The notes: generated by a model not told the origin, from the letters alone. A stretch of 64,000 bases of DNA from Luteimonas marina (GCF_007859325.1 NZ_VOHK01000001.1:310001-374000); one strand, 5' to 3'. Positions 1 through 8,563 are shown, numbered from the stretch's first letter. Made by a program: numbers and translations.

Positions 1-2
1 GC

Positions 3-185
3 GTCTACGTCGGCGACGACCGCCGCGACATCGACGCCGCACGTGCGGCCGGCATGCTCTCGGTGGTCGCGCTGTGGGGCTACCGGCTGGACGACGACGA
101 TCCCGCCGCGTGGCAGGGAGACGCGATGATCGCGCAGCCCGTCGATCTCCTCGATCCCTCGGCCTGGCCCCGTCCGCGACCGTAG
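3..185 (+). CDS. HAD-family phosphatase, C-terminal end (partial)
   Basis: The window opens inside this gene; only the last 60 residues are visible. The segment starts VYVGDDRRDIDAARAAGM, which matches motif IV of haloacid dehalogenase phosphatases (GDD then D in the C-terminal metal-binding loop, followed by AARAAGM). This C-terminal pattern is typical of the phosphoglycolate phosphatase / MupP (N-acetylmuramate 6-phosphate phosphatase) group, which in gammaproteobacteria often follows ubiG. Which of the two substrates applies cannot be decided from this end alone. It reads toward the next gene but is separated from it by a dispersed repeat. Confidence 0.8.
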   Translation, partial: VYVGDDRRDIDAARAAGMLSVVALWGYRLDDDDPAAWQGDAMIAQPVDLLDPSAWPRPRP

Positions 186-262
186 GCGCGCCTTCGGGCG
201 CGATCCCCGCTTTCTTCGGCCCTCGGCCCTTCGAAAAGCATCGCGCCTGAAGGCGCTCCTAC
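182..262. repeat. REP-like inverted repeat
   Basis: Two arms, 182-204 and 240-262, are imperfect reverse complements built on the core GCGCCTTCAGGCGCGA. A cleaner copy of the same unit lies at 4763-4822. It is a dispersed palindromic unit between genes and may act as a weak terminator after the HAD gene. Confidence 0.75.
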
Positions 263-288
263 AATGTCGGGATGAGGAGCATGGCGTG

Positions 289-957
289 ATGACGGGTTCT
301 GACTCGCTCGACAGTTTCGTCGACAAGTGGCGCGCGCGCTGGCCGGAATGGGTCGCGCTGCTGGTCTTCGTGCCGGCGGCGCAGCGCCCGGCGGCGGCAG
401 CCTGGTTCTCGCTGCTGCAGGAACTGCGCGACGCCGCCTGGAGCGGCAGCGATCCGGCCCCGGGGCTGGCGAAGCTGGCCTGGTGGCAGGAGGAACTGCG
501 CGGCTGGGCGAAGGGCGCGCGTCGCCACCCGCTGGGCGAGGCGCTGGCGCCGCTGCAGGCGCCCTGGGACGCGCTGGGAGGCGCGCTGTCGGTGCTGCCG
601 GCCACCCGTGCGCCGGGGTCGGGAGACGACGACACGGCAGCGCTGGAGGCCTTTGCCGGCAGCCTGCTGGCCTGCGAGGCGGCGCTGTTCGGCGGAACTG
701 ATCCGCAGCCCAGCCAGATCGCCGGCGCGACCGCCGGCCTGCGCGCCGAGCGCGCGCTGTCGCAGGGCGACCGCGAGGCGGCGGCCGGCCTGCGCCGGTT
801 GCTGGACGCGTCCACCGCTGCGCCGACCCGCCCCCGGCGCCTGCAGCAGGTCGTCGTCCGCGAGCGCCTGCGCCTGCTGGCGGCGGGCGCGGCGCCGTCC
901 CGTCGCACGCCGCTGCGGCTGCTGTTCGCCGCCTGGCGCGCCGCGCGCGGCGGCTGA
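289..957 (+). CDS. Squalene/phytoene synthase-like protein
   Basis: Predicted protein of 222 residues. The ATG at 289 is preferred because GAGGAG lies at 274-279; a GTG one codon upstream (286) is also possible. The segment LAWWQEELRGWAKGARRHPL (about residues 60-79) resembles helix motifs of the squalene/phytoene synthase family, where a WW-EL pattern precedes the active-site helices. At 222 residues it is shorter than true phytoene synthases (about 280 or more), and the two Asp-rich DxxxD diphosphate-binding motifs are not obvious, so enzymatic activity is doubtful. Related short proteins of unknown role occur next to folE2 in xanthomonads (recalled, not checked). Very high GC and many alanines. 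Confidence 0.5.
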   Translation: MTGSDSLDSFVDKWRARWPEWVALLVFVPAAQRPAAAAWFSLLQELRDAAWSGSDPAPGLAKLAWWQEELRGWAKGARRHPLGEALAPLQAPWDALGGALSVLPATRAPGSGDDDTAALEAFAGSLLACEAALFGGTDPQPSQIAGATAGLRAERALSQGDREAAAGLRRLLDASTAAPTRPRRLQQVVVRERLRLLAAGAAPSRRTPLRLLFAAWRAARGG

Positions 958-1032
958 GGGCAACGCTCCGTTGCATCGCCGTTGCGCGGGCTCCCGTTAA
1001 ACTGTCGGCGTTTTCCCACCGTTCGAAGCATC

Positions 1033-1956
1033 GTGACCACTTCCTCCCCCCGCGAACTGCCCGACGTCGCCGGCGATGCCGCCCGCGCGGCGCGCGCGCT
1101 CGACTGGGTCGGCATGGACCGCATCGCCCTGCCGGTGCGGGTCGCGGGCGCGGACGGCGACGCGCCGATCCTGGTGCCGGCTTCGGTCGACGTGGCCGTG
1201 GATCTGCGCGATCCCGACGCCCGCGGCATCCACATGTCGCGCCTGTACCTGCGGCTGCAGGACGCACTCGCCGCGGAGCCGCCCGGCCACGCCGCGCTGC
1301 GGCGCGTGCTGCAGGACTGCATCGACTCGCAGCAGGGCCTGTCGACCCGCGCGCGGATCGTGATCCGCTACGGACACATGCTGCGGCGCCCGGCCCTGGC
1401 CAGCGACAACGCCGGCTGGAAGACCTACCCGGTGGAACTGGTGGCGGAGCTGGCCGACGGCCACCTCGCGCTCGACCTGTCGTTCGCGGTCGAATACTCC
1501 AGCACCTGTCCGGCCTCGGCGGCGCTGTCGCGGCAGCTCAACGCGCAGCGCTTCGCCGCGGATTTCGCCGCCGCCAAGCCGCTGTCCACCGGCGTCGTGC
1601 GCGACTGGCTGGCCTCCGAGCGCGGCCTGGCCGCCACGCCGCACGCGCAGCGCAGCCGTGCCGACGTCATCGTGCGTCTGCGCCCGGCCTTCGACCAGTT
1701 GCCGCTGGCCGAACTGGTGGATGCGATCGAGGACGCACTCGGCACGCCGGTGCAGACCGCGGTCAAGCGCGAGGACGAGCAGGCCTTCGCCGCGCTCAAC
1801 GCCGCCAACCTGATGTTCTGCGAGGACGCCGCGCGCCGCGTGGCGGCGGCGCTGGCCGCGGACGCGCGCGTGGAGCGCTTCGACGCCACGGTCTCGCACT
1901 TCGAGAGCCTGCACGCGCACGACGCGGTCGCCCGGGTGAGTTCGGCTCCGCGCTGA
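1033..1956 (+). CDS. folE2: GTP cyclohydrolase I type IB (FolE2)
   Basis: FolE2 converts GTP to 7,8-dihydroneopterin triphosphate, the first step of folate synthesis, as a metal-flexible alternative to FolE. The 307-residue product shows the family hallmark GIHMSRLYLRL (about residues 60-70), a Cys in STCPASAALSRQ (about residue 157), and the C-terminal region with FCEDAARRV. I chose the GTG at 1033 (MTTSSPRELPDVAGD) because it gives the usual family length; the frame stays open back to a TTG at 982. No strong Shine-Dalgarno is seen. It stands alone between the phytoene-synthase-like gene and a diguanylate cyclase. Confidence 0.9.
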   Translation: MTTSSPRELPDVAGDAARAARALDWVGMDRIALPVRVAGADGDAPILVPASVDVAVDLRDPDARGIHMSRLYLRLQDALAAEPPGHAALRRVLQDCIDSQQGLSTRARIVIRYGHMLRRPALASDNAGWKTYPVELVAELADGHLALDLSFAVEYSSTCPASAALSRQLNAQRFAADFAAAKPLSTGVVRDWLASERGLAATPHAQRSRADVIVRLRPAFDQLPLAELVDAIEDALGTPVQTAVKREDEQAFAALNAANLMFCEDAARRVAAALAADARVERFDATVSHFESLHAHDAVARVSSAPR

Positions 1957-2009
1957 AACGTGACCGCGGCACGATCCGGCCGTGAAAGCGATCGGCTACG
2001 ATCGCGACC

Positions 2010-3695
2010 ATGGGGACAGGGGATCTGCGGCGCCTGATGCGTGGGTGCAGCCTATGGCTGTGCCTGCTCCTGCTGTGCGCGGCCAACGCCGGCGCGACCG
2101 GGCTGAGCGTGCGCGAACTGCGCGACGACCCGCCGGCCGGGGACGTGCTCGCGGGGCGGCATGACGCGCGCCTGGGCCCGCCGCTTGCGCAACCGGTCAT
2201 CCAGCAGGTCCATCGCGAAGCTCAGTGGTGGCGCATCGATGCCGCGGCGGCGGTCGACCCCGCCATGTCGCCGAAGCTGGTCCTGCGTTCCCCGTTCCTG
2301 TATCGCGTGGAAGCCTGGGTGCCCGGCGCGTCGGCGCCGACGCGACACGCACTGTATGGACCGGATGCGGACGACCGCTATTCGAGCCGTGCGCTGGTGA
2401 TCGACCTGCCGCGCGGCCTTGCCGCCGGGGAGGCCGTCTGGCTGCGGATCGAACACCGGTCGACGATGGTGATGGCGGTGTCGCTGGACACGATGGACGA
2501 CGTGCATCGCCAGGACCTCGCCTTCATCGCGTGGCGGAGCGTGGTGCTGTCCAGCCTGGCGGTGCTGGTCGTGCTCGCGCTGGCGTTCTGGGGCGGCACC
2601 GGGGAACGCAGCTACGGCTACTTCGGCGCGATGCTGCTGTGTGCGATCGGCTACCTCGCGGCCATCGGCGGCGACCTGCGCTGGGTTGCGGGCGCCGACG
2701 TGCTGTTCGGCAGCAGCGCGCAGGCCAATCGCGTCATCGGCTGCCTCGGCGTGGTCTTCAGCAACCTGTTCCAGCGCGCCTATCTCGACCTGCCGAGGAA
2801 GCTCCCGACCTTCAGCCGGCTGCTCGCCGTGGGCACGGTGGCGGCGGCCGCGACCGCCGCCTGCTCGCTGTTCCTGGACTGGCGGATCTTCCACGTGCTC
2901 GGCAACGGCAGCCTGCTGTTCTCGTCGGCGGTGCTGCTGGCCGCCAGTTCCGTCCTGTCGATCCGCGGCGACCGGGCCGGCCGCGTGGTCCTGCTGTCCT
3001 GGACCGCGCTCGTGCTGTTCACGATCGCGGCGGCGCTGCAGATGCTCGGCGTCTGGGTCGGGCCGGCCTGGCTCGGCCAGGGCCTCGCGGGAAGCTTCGT
3101 GCTCGCCAGCCTGCTGCTGGCCATCGGCCTGTCGGACAAGCTGCTGCAGCTGCGGCGCGACCGCGACCAGGCCAGCCGCCAGGCGCAGCTCGATTCGGTG
3201 ACTATGGCGCTGAACCGGCACGGCATCGAGGAGCGCCTGTTCCGCGAGATGGAGCAGGTACGCACGCGCGACACGCGCCTGTCCATCGCGTTCATCGACG
3301 TCGACCATTTCAAGCCGATCAACGATCAGCACGGCCACGGCATCGGCGACCAATGCCTGCGGATCGTGTCGTGGCGGCTGAAGAACCTGCTGCGCAACCG
3401 GGACGGGATCGGTCGCTACGGCGGCGACGAGTTCCTGGTCGTGCTGCCGGGCATGGGCATCGACGAGGCCTGCGCGGTCGCCGAGCGCATGCGCGTTTCG
3501 GTCAGCAGCCGTCCGCTGACCATGGCCGACGCCAGCATCGACGCCAGCCTGAGCATCGGCATCGCCGAACTCGCGCCGGGCGAATCGATGCTCAGCCTGA
3601 TCGAGCGCGCGGACGCCGCGCTGTACGCCAGCAAGTCGGCAGGACGCGACCGCGCGACCGCCGCGCCGGCGCCGGAAGGATTGTGGGTCGTCTGA
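2010..3695 (+). CDS. 7TM-DISM sensor diguanylate cyclase
   Basis: A 561-residue membrane enzyme predicted to make cyclic di-GMP. Order of parts: an N-terminal signal segment (LWLCLLLLCAANAGA), an extracellular 7TMR-DISMED2-like beta domain (about residues 30-165), roughly seven hydrophobic helices (about 170-385), a short linker and a GGDEF domain (about 395-550). The catalytic signature is intact, RYGGDEFLVVLPG, with the metal-binding DVDHF motif before it (FIDVDHFKPIND). No RxxD inhibitory site is obvious upstream of GGDEF. ATG 2010 is the longest start; ATG 2037 (MRGCSLWLC) would give a more standard signal peptide. The extracellular ligand is unknown. Confidence 0.9.
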   Translation: MGTGDLRRLMRGCSLWLCLLLLCAANAGATGLSVRELRDDPPAGDVLAGRHDARLGPPLAQPVIQQVHREAQWWRIDAAAAVDPAMSPKLVLRSPFLYRVEAWVPGASAPTRHALYGPDADDRYSSRALVIDLPRGLAAGEAVWLRIEHRSTMVMAVSLDTMDDVHRQDLAFIAWRSVVLSSLAVLVVLALAFWGGTGERSYGYFGAMLLCAIGYLAAIGGDLRWVAGADVLFGSSAQANRVIGCLGVVFSNLFQRAYLDLPRKLPTFSRLLAVGTVAAAATAACSLFLDWRIFHVLGNGSLLFSSAVLLAASSVLSIRGDRAGRVVLLSWTALVLFTIAAALQMLGVWVGPAWLGQGLAGSFVLASLLLAIGLSDKLLQLRRDRDQASRQAQLDSVTMALNRHGIEERLFREMEQVRTRDTRLSIAFIDVDHFKPINDQHGHGIGDQCLRIVSWRLKNLLRNRDGIGRYGGDEFLVVLPGMGIDEACAVAERMRVSVSSRPLTMADASIDASLSIGIAELAPGESMLSLIERADAALYASKSAGRDRATAAPAPEGLWVV

Positions 3696-3715
3696 AGGGA
3701 ACCGAGGGAGGAATC

Positions 3716-4660
3716 ATGGACAAGAATGCGAACACGACGCCGGCGCAGGCCTTGCCGATGGACGATCTGCGGACCGGCGACATCCTGCTGATGCTGGGCG
3801 AGGGGCCGCTGTCGGACCTGATCGCCTGGGCCAGCGACGGGCCCTACAGCCATGCCGCCGTCGTCGCCGACGGCGGCGACCTGATCGAGGCGGCCGCTTC
3901 CGGCGTGCGGCGCTATCCGCTGGCGCAGCGGATCGCCGACCAGGTGAACTATCACTTCATCGACGCCTACCGGATGCACGGCGCGAACGATGGGCCGCTC
4001 GACGCCGCCGACCTTGCCGACGTACTGGCCAAGGCCGAGAGCCTGCTCGGCATTCCCTATCCGATCGACCAGCTGGCGCTGCTCGGCGCGATCATGGCGG
4101 TGCGCGGCAAGTGGCCGGAGCATCCGTGGGCGCGGCTGCTGGTGCGGGTGGCGCTGGACCACGCGCTGCCCGATGCCACCGACGGCATGGTCTGCAGCGA
4201 AGTGGTGTACCGCGCCTACGCCGAGTGCGCGGCGACGCCGGCCGGTCGCCTGGCGCCGGAGATCGTGGTCGGCGAGCGCGGCACCGCGCCGTTTCCCGAG
4301 ATCGACTGGAAGGCGCTGTTCGATGAAATCTGGCCACTGCTCAAGCCCGGGGGCCGGCAGGCGCTGCAGTCGCCTCAGCGGCAGCTCAACGCGCTCAGGA
4401 GCAGCGACATCGCGGGGCTGGACATCGCCAGCGCCTCGGCGCCGGACGTGTCGGACGAGGAACTGGAGCGCGCGCGGCAGGCCGTGCTGGGCCGGCTCGG
4501 GGCAGGCGCGGCCGTGGCGGCAAGGGAAAGCGACGCGCTGCTGGCGGGCGAGGGCCCGGTGGACCCGAAGCCGAACCCGCGGCTGGTGTCGCCGCAAGAC
4601 CTGGCGGCATCGCCCAGCGTCGCCTTGCTGGGGCGGCTGATGCAGCGGCCCGGCGGATAA
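3716..4660 (+). CDS. YiiX-like permuted papain-fold cysteine hydrolase
   Basis: A 314-residue protein of the permuted NlpC/P60 (YiiX/YebB/YaeF) group. Motifs: TGDILLMLGEGPLSDLIAW near residues 20-40, then GPYSHAAVV with the catalytic His, and MVCSEVVYRAYAE around residues 155-170 with the likely nucleophile Cys in the CSE context. In permuted members the His precedes the Cys, as here. No signal peptide is visible, so it is probably cytosolic. The start ATG 3716 has GGGAGGA just upstream. It follows the diguanylate cyclase by 20 bp and may be co-transcribed. The C-terminal third is low in recognisable features. The substrate (peptidoglycan, lipid-linked or amide bond) is unknown. Confidence 0.75.
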   Translation: MDKNANTTPAQALPMDDLRTGDILLMLGEGPLSDLIAWASDGPYSHAAVVADGGDLIEAAASGVRRYPLAQRIADQVNYHFIDAYRMHGANDGPLDAADLADVLAKAESLLGIPYPIDQLALLGAIMAVRGKWPEHPWARLLVRVALDHALPDATDGMVCSEVVYRAYAECAATPAGRLAPEIVVGERGTAPFPEIDWKALFDEIWPLLKPGGRQALQSPQRQLNALRSSDIAGLDIASASAPDVSDEELERARQAVLGRLGAGAAVAARESDALLAGEGPVDPKPNPRLVSPQDLAASPSVALLGRLMQRPGG

Positions 4661-4666
4661 GATCCT

Positions 4667-4707
4667 TGTCATTTCGACCCCGGATCAAGTCCGGGGTCGA
4701 AATGACA
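4667..4707. repeat. Perfect inverted repeat (dispersed type)
   Basis: 18-bp arms (4667-4684 and 4690-4707) containing TCATTTCGACCCC and its complement form a near-perfect hairpin just after the YiiX-like gene. The outer TCATTTCGACC half also occurs in the repeat at 23618-23692, so it belongs to a genome-dispersed family. It may serve as a terminator. Confidence 0.75.
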
Positions 4708-4762
4708 GAGGGTTCTCCCCGGGTTGTTCCCTCATTCGGGAGAAGAACAGACAAGAGGCCGG

Positions 4763-4822
4763 GTCGCGCCTGAAGGCGCTCCCATAACGCTTGCCTCCTG
4801 TAGGAGCGCCTTCAGGCGCGAC
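4763..4822. repeat. REP-like inverted repeat, perfect copy
   Basis: Perfect 20-bp arms (4763-4782 and 4803-4822) with the core GCGCCTTCAGGCGCGA, the same unit as at 182-262. With the preceding palindrome it fills the gap between two convergent genes. Confidence 0.8.
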
Positions 4823-4887
4823 CAAATATTGACGACACGGATTGCCGCCACGCATACGACGGGTGACTTTCGTGGAAACCGCCTCGG

Positions 4888-5724
4888 CTACTCGCCCCGC
4901 TCAAGCACCAGTTGCGGATCGATGCGCACGTCGAACCAGCTCATCCCCCAATGCAGATGCGGCCCCGTCGACCGCCCGGTCGACCCGACCGCCGCCACCA
5001 CCTGCCCCTGTTCGACGCGATCGCCGACCTTCACGTCGATCCGCGACAGGTGCAGGAAGTTGCTGCTGATGCCGTGGCCGTGGTCGACCAGCACGGTGCC
5101 GCCGGTCAGGTAGAGGTCCGGGGCGGCGAAGGTCACGATGCCGGCGGCCGGCGCCTTCACCGGCGTGCCGCTGGCGGCGGCGATGTCCATGCCCGAATGC
5201 GGCGAGCCGGGCTTGCCGTTGTAGACGCGGGCGCGGCCGAAGCGGCCGCTGATGCGGCCGTCCACCGGGCGGATGAAGGCCTGCGCGAAATCCGCACGGG
5301 CGTCGTCGCGGGTGCGCGCTTCGGCCACGCGCGCCTGTTCGCGGCGGATGCGTTCGGCAATGGCGGGCGGCGGGTCCACGGTGGCCGGCGGGACGCCGTC
5401 GACGCGCTGCTCGGGCCAGTCGCGCGGCATGACCGCGATGCGGGCGGTGTCGCGGCTGCCGTCGGGGCGGATGACGGCCACCGACAGCGGTCCGGTGGCG
5501 TCCCGGCCCACGCCGAACACCACGGTGCCGTAGCCGGTGGTGCGCAGCGTGCGCCCGGCGTAGGTGACGGTGCTGCCCGGCGGCACCTTGCCGAGCACCA
5601 TCGCGCCTTGTTGCACGCTGGCGGGGAAGACGATGCGTTGGTCGGACGTGGTTTCCGCACTGCCGGCCCGGGCGGGCAGGGGCGAGGAAACCGTCGCGAT
5701 CGCGAAGAAAACGAGGGCCGTCAT
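4888..5724 (-). CDS. M23 family metallopeptidase (secreted)
   Basis: A 278-residue secreted endopeptidase of the LytM/M23 type, predicted to cut peptidoglycan peptides in the periplasm. It has an N-terminal signal peptide (MTALVFFAIATVSSPLPARA), a beta-rich N-terminal domain, and a C-terminal peptidase domain with both zinc motifs: HSGMDIAA (HxxxD) and GPHLHWGMSW (HxH). The start is uncertain: ATG 5724 is used here, and an in-frame ATG at 5739 lies inside a dispersed repeat. It is the last gene of a probable yidD-pyrC-M23 run, with the repeat at 5732-5834 separating it from pyrC. A much longer open frame runs upstream through pyrC but is only a shadow. Confidence 0.9.
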   Translation of the reverse strand: MTALVFFAIATVSSPLPARAGSAETTSDQRIVFPASVQQGAMVLGKVPPGSTVTYAGRTLRTTGYGTVVFGVGRDATGPLSVAVIRPDGSRDTARIAVMPRDWPEQRVDGVPPATVDPPPAIAERIRREQARVAEARTRDDARADFAQAFIRPVDGRISGRFGRARVYNGKPGSPHSGMDIAAASGTPVKAPAAGIVTFAAPDLYLTGGTVLVDHGHGISSNFLHLSRIDVKVGDRVEQGQVVAAVGSTGRSTGPHLHWGMSWFDVRIDPQLVLERGE

Positions 5725-5731
5725 TCCCAAT

Positions 5732-5834
5732 GCCGTCATTCCAGCGCAAGCTGGAATCCATTTTGCCTTTGCTTCCGATTCCGCAAGACAACGGCAAAAG
5801 CCAAATGGATTCCAGCTTGCGCTGGAATGACGGC
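5732..5834. repeat. Large dispersed inverted repeat between pyrC and the M23 gene
   Basis: Arms of about 35 bp (from 5732 and ending at 5834) are reverse complements; each arm also contains the smaller palindrome CCAGCGCAAGCTGG. The unit GTCATTCCAGCGCAAGCTGG is a dispersed repeat. It overlaps the upstream candidate start of the peptidase gene and so may supply its leader. Confidence 0.8.
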
Positions 5835-5867
5835 GGGCAGGATTGTCGTCACGACGACGGAACACCT

Positions 5868-7214
5868 TCAACGATTGAACTCCAGCCGCTGGCCCCGCGG
5901 CGGGCCGACGAGCTTCTCCCCGTCCCAGGCCAGCGAGCCGTTGACCCAGGTCGAGGCGATCCGCGAGCGGAACGTGGTGCCCTCGAACGGCGACCAGCCG
6001 CACTTGGACAGCACGTCCCCGCGCTGCACGGTGAACGGCGTGTCGTCCACCAGCACCAGGTCGGCGAAATGGCCTTCGCGCAGGTAGCCGCGCTCCTTCA
6101 CGTCGAACAGCTGCGCCGGCGCGTGCGCGAACTTCTGCACCAGTTGCGCGGTGGTGAAGTGGCCCTCGTGCACGCACTCCAGCGCCGCGGTGAGCGCGTA
6201 CTGCACCAGCGGCAGGCCGCTGGGCGCGCGCACGTAGGGGTTGTGCTTCTCCTCCCAGGTGTGCGGCGCGTGGTCGGTGGCGAGCACGTCGATCACGTCC
6301 TCGGCCAGCGCCTTGAGCAGCGCCGCGCGGTCGGACGCGTCCTTGATCGCGGGATTGCACTTGATCTGGTGGCCGAGCCGGGCGTAGTCGGAACGGTCGA
6401 AGCGCAGGAAGTGGATGCAGGTCTCGGCGGTGATGCGCTTGCGGCTGCCGTCGGCGCGGACCAGCGGGCCGCGCTCGAACAGCGCCAGTTCGTCGGCGGT
6501 GGAGATGTGCAGCACGTGCAGGCGGGTGTCGTGCCTGCGGGCGAGCTCCAGCGCCAGCCGCGTCGACTTGATGCAGGCTTCGCGCGAGCGGATGTCCGGG
6601 TGGCATTGCGCAGGGATGTCGTCGCCGTACTTTGCGCGGTACTCGGCGAGGATCGCGTCGATCATCGGCGTGTCCTCGCAGTGGGTGATGATCGGCACCG
6701 GCGTGTCGCGGAAGATGCCGTCGAGCGTGTCCGGGTTGTCGACCAGCATGTTGCCGGTGGACGCGCCCATGAACACCTTCAGGCCCGGCGTCGCCTTCGG
6801 ATCGATCCCGCGCACGTCCTCCAGGTTGTCGTTGCTGGCGCCGAAGTAGAAGCCGTGGTTGGCGCGCGCGCGACCGGCGGCGCGGGCGTACTTGTCCTCC
6901 AGCGCGTCGCGGTTGAGCGTCGGCGGGCTGGTGTTGGGCATGTCCATGAAGCTGGTCAGCCCGCCGGCCACCGCGGCCGCCGATTCGGTGGCGATGTCCG
7001 CCTTGTGCTCCATGCCCGGTTCGCGGAAGTGCACCTGGTCGTCGATCATGCCCGGCAGCAGGCGGCGGCCGGCGGCGTCGACCACGGTGTCGCCATCGCG
7101 CGCGGACAGGCCGCTGCCGATCGCGGCGATGCGGTCGCCGCGGATGCGCAGGTCGCCTTCGAACTCGCGGCCCTCGTTCACGAGGCGGGCGTTGATGATC
7201 AGGGTGTCGGACAT
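5868..7214 (-). CDS. pyrC: Dihydroorotase
   Basis: Dihydroorotase closes N-carbamoyl-aspartate to dihydroorotate in pyrimidine synthesis. The 448-residue protein is an amidohydrolase-fold enzyme of the type I length class. Motifs: GMIDDQVHFREPGMEHK (about residues 55-71), a candidate bridging Lys in GLKVFMGAS, THCED and HVLHIST (metal His residues), and the catalytic Asp in LATDHAPHTWEEKH. The first metal motif reads DDQVHF rather than the usual DxHxH, so the first His is Gln; the same DDQVHFREPG form is, from memory, found in Bacteroidetes enzymes. The gene starts directly at the yidD stop (TGA then ATG), implying translational coupling. Confidence 0.93.
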   Translation of the reverse strand: MSDTLIINARLVNEGREFEGDLRIRGDRIAAIGSGLSARDGDTVVDAAGRRLLPGMIDDQVHFREPGMEHKADIATESAAAVAGGLTSFMDMPNTSPPTLNRDALEDKYARAAGRARANHGFYFGASNDNLEDVRGIDPKATPGLKVFMGASTGNMLVDNPDTLDGIFRDTPVPIITHCEDTPMIDAILAEYRAKYGDDIPAQCHPDIRSREACIKSTRLALELARRHDTRLHVLHISTADELALFERGPLVRADGSRKRITAETCIHFLRFDRSDYARLGHQIKCNPAIKDASDRAALLKALAEDVIDVLATDHAPHTWEEKHNPYVRAPSGLPLVQYALTAALECVHEGHFTTAQLVQKFAHAPAQLFDVKERGYLREGHFADLVLVDDTPFTVQRGDVLSKCGWSPFEGTTFRSRIASTWVNGSLAWDGEKLVGPPRGQRLEFNR

Positions 7215-7448
7215 TCAGCGGGTTCCATCGGTTTCGGGGGGCACGGGGTCGAGGCCGCCCGGGTGGAGGGGATGGCAGCGGCCGACCCGGCGGATCGCCA
7301 GCCAGCCGCCGCGGATCGCCCCGAACCGGCCGATAGCCTCCATCGCGTACTCCGAGCAACTGGGGACGAACCGGCAGCGCGGGCCGAGCAGCGGGCTGAT
7401 GAAGCGCTTGTAGCCGCGCAGCAGGGCGATGAGGAGGCGGTCGATCAC
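7215..7448 (-). CDS. yidD: Membrane protein insertion efficiency factor YidD
   Basis: A 77-residue protein starting at GTG 7448. It carries the family signature [20 protein letters not shown] followed by CSEYAMEAI and [10 protein letters not shown], with the two conserved Cys. YidD is a small inner-membrane-associated protein that helps the YidC insertase. It is usually found with rnpA and yidC; here it is instead the first gene of a run with pyrC and an M23 peptidase. It is divergent from the DksA-like gene and shares about 97 bp of upstream DNA with it. Confidence 0.9.
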   Translation of the reverse strand: MIDRLLIALLRGYKRFISPLLGPRCRFVPSCSEYAMEAIGRFGAIRGGWLAIRRVGRCHPLHPGGLDPVPPETDGTR

Positions 7449-7545
7449 GGTTCGGAAAAGCGGCGGCGCGGTTGCCGCTGTCGCCGGGGCAGGGTATAAC
7501 AGCGCGCTTTTCCCGTCCAAGGGAACTCTAGAGGGATTGCAGCAA

Positions 7546-8523
7546 GTGGTCGTCAAGAAGTCCGCGAAAAAGTCAGCCAAGCCCGCGAAAGCGGCCAAGC
7601 CAGCCGCCAAGAAGATGGCCAAGCCGGTGAAGGCGGCAAAGAAGGCCCCCGCGAAGAAGGCGGCCGCCAAGCCTGCCGCCGCGAAAAAGGCGCCGGCCAG
7701 GAAGGCGCCCGTGAAGGCCGTGAAGAAGGCCCCCGCGAAGAAGGCGCCGGCAAAGACGGTCGCCAAGGCCGCGCCGGCGAAGAAGCCGGTCGCCAAGGCT
7801 GCCGCGCCGGCCAGGAAGGCCAAGCCGGTCGCGAAGAAGGCGGCCGCCCCGGCGGTGAAGACCGCTCCGGTGAAGACCGCGCCCGCGCCGAAGAAGAAGC
7901 CCGCGGTCGCTGCCGCGCCTGCCCCGCAGGCGGCGCCGGCCAAGGCCGCGAAGCCGGCGCCCGCGCCCAGGCCGCAGCCGGTCCCGGCGCCCCGTCCCGT
8001 CGCGCTGCCGAAGGGCAAGGTGGCCAAGGCCGTGGTGACGAGCAGGCCGGCCACCCCGGCGCCGAAGGCCAAGGTCAAGGTCGTGCCGTACGAGACCGAC
8101 CCGGAGAGCGGGCGCCCGGTCGTGCCGGCCGGCTACAAGCCCGGTGCCGACGAGGAATACATGGGCCCGCTGCAGCTGGAGTACTTCCGCCAGCGGCTGC
8201 TGCAGTGGCGCGCGGACCTGGTCGAGGAATCGAAGCAGACCATCGAGAACCTCAAGGACGAAGTGCGCGACGTCGGCGACGAGGCCGAGCGCGCCACCCG
8301 CGAAACCGAGAACTCGCTGGAGCTGCGCACCCGCGATCGCTATCGCAAGCTGATCGGCAAGATCGACAGCACGCTCAAGCGCGTGGATTCGGGCGAATAC
8401 GGCTACAGCGTCGATTCGGGCGAGGAAATCGGCCTCGACCGCCTCGAAGCGCGCCTGACCGCCGAACGCACGATCGACGAGCAGGAGCGCTGGGAGCACC
8501 TGCAGAAGCAGATCGGCGATTGA
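7546..8523 (+). CDS. dksA: DksA/TraR-family protein with long Lys/Ala/Pro tail and no zinc cysteines
   Basis: About 325 residues. The first ~180 are low-complexity KKAPAKKA-type repeats resembling histone H1 tails; the last ~140 are a DksA domain ([19 protein letters not shown], then the coiled coil and [18 protein letters not shown]). DksA binds the RNA polymerase secondary channel with ppGpp. Here all four positions of the C4 zinc finger are replaced: the segment reads [12 protein letters not shown] and ERTIDEQER, giving S, S, T and E. The coiled-coil tip DxxDxA reads DEAERA (second Asp is Glu). The start is uncertain: GTG 7546 is used, with GAGGG at 7531-7535; TTG 7537 is an alternative. 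A strong terminator follows the stop. Confidence 0.85.
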   Translation: MVVKKSAKKSAKPAKAAKPAAKKMAKPVKAAKKAPAKKAAAKPAAAKKAPARKAPVKAVKKAPAKKAPAKTVAKAAPAKKPVAKAAAPARKAKPVAKKAAAPAVKTAPVKTAPAPKKKPAVAAAPAPQAAPAKAAKPAPAPRPQPVPAPRPVALPKGKVAKAVVTSRPATPAPKAKVKVVPYETDPESGRPVVPAGYKPGADEEYMGPLQLEYFRQRLLQWRADLVEESKQTIENLKDEVRDVGDEAERATRETENSLELRTRDRYRKLIGKIDSTLKRVDSGEYGYSVDSGEEIGLDRLEARLTAERTIDEQERWEHLQKQIGD

Positions 8524-8526
8524 GGT

Positions 8527-8562
8527 CCATGAAAAACCCCGCGGAAGCGGGGTTTTTCATGG
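8527..8562. terminator. Rho-independent terminator after the DksA-like gene
   Basis: A 16-bp inverted repeat (AAAAACCCCGC pairing with GCGGGGTTTTT, loop GGAA) begins 3 bp after the stop codon. With A5 on one side and T5 on the other it can work in both directions, serving also the MFS gene reading from the right. Confidence 0.92.
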
Positions 8563-8563
8563 C

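Noticed and set aside
80-1267. Long minus-strand frame of 395 residues over the phytoene-synthase-like gene and folE2 start
   Set aside because: Arg/Pro/Ala-only composition, no domain, antisense to two supported genes; a GC-skew shadow.
2225-4660. 811-residue plus-strand frame that could look like a fusion
   Set aside because: The first 497 codons are a +1 shadow of the diguanylate cyclase; only the part from ATG 3716 (with a ribosome site) is a real protein.
4888-7359. 823-residue minus-strand frame spanning pyrC and the M23 gene
   Set aside because: Upstream of about 5739 it is a shadow of pyrC; only the M23 peptidase part has a signal peptide and motifs.
7573-8499. Minus-strand frame rich in Arg/Leu/Gly opposite the DksA-like gene
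   Set aside because: Antisense of a Lys/Ala repeat; no independent evidence.
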